A stretch of DNA of 6,966 nt from assembly GCA_000433415.1 (NCBI GenBank), contig FR890556.1, positions 2,075 to 9,040 on the forward strand. The letters are read 5' to 3'. The translations under genes were made by a program, and so were the position numbers. Positions 5,370 to 6,966 of the stretch are shown here, piece by piece. The notes beneath the pieces were generated by a model. It did not search any database. It worked only from the letters and a program-made list of their open reading frames with translations, and was not told where the DNA came from. Origin of the DNA: Clostridium sp. CAG:448 (GTDB lineage: Bacteria > Bacillota > Clostridia > Oscillospirales > CAG-272). The first letter of the stretch is position 1; the number at the start of each line of letters is the position of its first letter.

Positions 5370-6966
5370 TCAGTGTGCTTCCAGCCAGTTCCCGCCTGTT
5401 TTTGCATCCACAGACAACGGAACGGAAAGCTCCACCGCATGTTCCATGGCATCCCGCAGAATTGCCAACGCCTCCTGCGCACAATCGCGGTGTGCTTCCA
5501 CCAACAGCTCATCATGCACCTGCAAAAGCAATCTCGCATCCAGCCCCGATGCGCGCAGCGCGCGGTCCGTGCGGATCATGGCAATCTTGATGATGTCCGC
5601 CGCACTTCCCTGTATGGGACTGTTCATTGCAACACGTTCTCCAAAATGCTTGGTATTCTTGTTTTGCGCCGCAAGCTCGGGAATATAGCGTCTCCGCCCG
5701 AACATCGTGGTTACATAACCGTCGCGATAAGCCTCTTTGATGACTCCTTCCAGATATGCGCCCACCTTCGGATAGGTAGCAAGATAGTGTTCAATATAGG
5801 CTTTTGCGGCACCGACCGAAATATGAAGATCCTTGGAGAGCGAATATTCACCCATTCCGTACAAAATGCCGAAGTTGATCGCCTTTGCCTTTTTACGCAT
5901 TTCAACCGTCACATTTTCCGGCGTCGTATCGAAAAGCAGACAGGCAGTGGCAGAGTGAATATCAAAGCCGGATCTGAATGCGGAAATCATGTTTTCATCC
6001 CCGGAAATGTGCGCAAGCAACCGCAATTCAATCTGTGAATAGTCGGCATCCAACAGTAAATATTCTCCCGCGTGCGGCACAAAGAAGCGCCTCAGCTCCC
6101 GCCCCATCTGTGTCCGGATCGGGATATTCTGCAGGTTCGGTTCAGCCGAGGACAGCCGACCGGTCACCGTTCCCGTCTGGCGGAATACGGTGTGCACGGC
6201 ACCGTCCGCATCCGCAACCTTCAAAAGTCCCTCCACATAGGTGCTCTCCAGCTTCACCACCTGCCGGTACTCCAGGATGTCCTCGATAATCGGGTGATAT
6301 TTGCGCAGGTTTTCCAAAACCTCGGCACCGGTGGAATATCCGGTTTTTGTCTTTTTCCCCGTCGGCAGCCCCAAACGGTCAAAAAGCACCTCACCGAGCT
6401 GTTTTGGAGAATTGATATTGAATTCACCGCCGGCAAGCGTGTAAATGCGCTCTTCCAGGGAAGCTGCCATCCCGTTCAGGACATCCCCGTACTGCCGTAT
6501 CGCGGTGCGGTCCACGCAGAATCCTGCCCGTTCCATATCACAGAGCACGCCGGCAAGCGGCATTTCGATTTCATAGAGCAATTTTTCCTGTCCGCTTTCC
6601 CGCAGTCTTTCCGCAAGACGCCGATAGAGCGGCAAAAGATATGCAATGTGCGGCACGTCCACCCCCGCGGAAATTCCGAGATAGGTCAGCACAAGCCCTT
6701 CAAATTCAAAACTTCCCTGTCCCGCATTGTCGACATACGCCGCCAACATGACGTCGAAATGACAGCTCCTCCAGCGCACCCCGCTCTCTTCCAGGCGTCC
6801 ATAGACCGTTTTGCAGTCGTATGCCACCGTCTTTGCGCGGCTCAAGAATCCCGAAAGCGTCCCCGGTTCCCCCGTGTAGCGGTAAAGGTGCTGCTCCTCG
6901 TCGCAGAAAAGCAGCTGTCCTTGTGCATCCATCCACAGTCCATATACGCCGTCCGGCAACGCATTC
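5370..6966 (-). CDS. polA: DNA polymerase I, C-terminal part (5' end beyond window edge)
   Basis: The frame is open to the right edge, giving 531 visible residues of a protein normally near 850-900; the 5'-nuclease domain lies outside. Residues are numbered here from the first complete codon. Residues about 3-125 are the 3'-5' exonuclease-like domain. The Asp of AYDCK (50) is present, but no Tyr-x3-Asp motif III is seen, so proofreading is probably lost, as in many Firmicutes Pol I; the first Asp/Glu pair is off-window. The polymerase domain is complete: 'SPKQLGEVLFDRLGLP' (about 186-201), 'TGRLSSAEPNLQNIP' (268-282), motif A DYSQIELR with catalytic Asp308 (codon 6044-6042), motif B with Arg357, Lys361, Phe365 and Tyr369, and motif C QVHDE with Asp485-Glu486 (codons 5513-5508). 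The Phe in motif B is the usual ddNTP-discriminating residue. Role: gap filling in repair and Okazaki fragment maturation. malQ follows after 21 bp; coaE, a frequent downstream neighbour in Firmicutes, does not. Confidence 0.97.
   Translation of the reverse strand, partial: NALPDGVYGLWMDAQGQLLFCDEEQHLYRYTGEPGTLSGFLSRAKTVAYDCKTVYGRLEESGVRWRSCHFDVMLAAYVDNAGQGSFEFEGLVLTYLGISAGVDVPHIAYLLPLYRRLAERLRESGQEKLLYEIEMPLAGVLCDMERAGFCVDRTAIRQYGDVLNGMAASLEERIYTLAGGEFNINSPKQLGEVLFDRLGLPTGKKTKTGYSTGAEVLENLRKYHPIIEDILEYRQVVKLESTYVEGLLKVADADGAVHTVFRQTGTVTGRLSSAEPNLQNIPIRTQMGRELRRFFVPHAGEYLLLDADYSQIELRLLAHISGDENMISAFRSGFDIHSATACLLFDTTPENVTVEMRKKAKAINFGILYGMGEYSLSKDLHISVGAAKAYIEHYLATYPKVGAYLEGVIKEAYRDGYVTTMFGRRRYIPELAAQNKNTKHFGERVAMNSPIQGSAADIIKIAMIRTDRALRASGLDARLLLQVHDELLVEAHRDCAQEALAILRDAMEHAVELSVPLSVDAKTGGNWLEAH

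Noticed and set aside
4605..6038. Two plus-strand open frames of 233 and 241 codons (4605-5306 and 5313-6038) opposite malQ and polA
   Set aside because: Both lie wholly within or across strongly conserved minus-strand genes. The translations are rich in Arg, His, Pro and Cys without domains, typical of shadow frames.

Overview
The window looks like chromosomal DNA from an anaerobic, spore-forming lineage of Firmicutes (Clostridia). The best evidence is a near full-length Spo0A with an almost textbook DNA-binding domain. Strong AGGAGG-type ribosome binding sites, sigma-A promoters with extended -10 elements and a Gram-positive-style lipoprotein signal peptide fit this. The moderate base composition, the Ser/Thr/Glu-rich lipoprotein linker and the style of the PHP protein suggest a gut-type Oscillospiraceae-like relative. 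That finer placement is an inference.

Layout, left to right. (1) Positions 1-174, minus strand: the first 58 codons of a D-2-hydroxyacid dehydrogenase, starting at TTG and running off the left edge. (2) Positions 175-406: a divergent intergenic region with one good promoter facing each way, several short inverted repeats between and over them, and a hairpin in the leader of the rightward transcript. (3) Positions 407-2799, plus strand: a two-gene operon encoding an ABC-type solute-binding lipoprotein and a cytoplasmic PHP-domain metallohydrolase. They are joined by an ATGA overlap and followed by a strong terminator with a UUCG tetraloop. (4) Positions 2800-3025: the spo0A upstream region, with a perfect 12-bp palindrome and a sigma-A promoter. 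(5) Positions 3026-3817, plus strand: spo0A. (6) Positions 3818-3896: a convergent intergenic region with one bidirectional terminator. (7) Positions 3897-6966, minus strand: the C-terminal part of DNA polymerase I (polA, entering from the right edge), then malQ (4-alpha-glucanotransferase) 21 bp downstream in the same direction.

How the genes work together. The lipoprotein and PHP genes are translationally coupled, so they probably serve one substrate, but no permease or ATPase gene lies beside them. MalQ remodels maltodextrins and glycogen-type glucans; its place behind polA looks like co-transcription by proximity, not a shared pathway. Spo0A is its own transcription unit and is not flanked by spoIVB, its usual neighbour.

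No mobile element, CRISPR array, tRNA, rRNA or clearly novel multi-gene system was found. The points worth a second look are the permease-less lipoprotein/PHP pair, the inverted repeats in the divergent promoter region, the unusual context and receiver sequence of Spo0A, and the polA-malQ arrangement.
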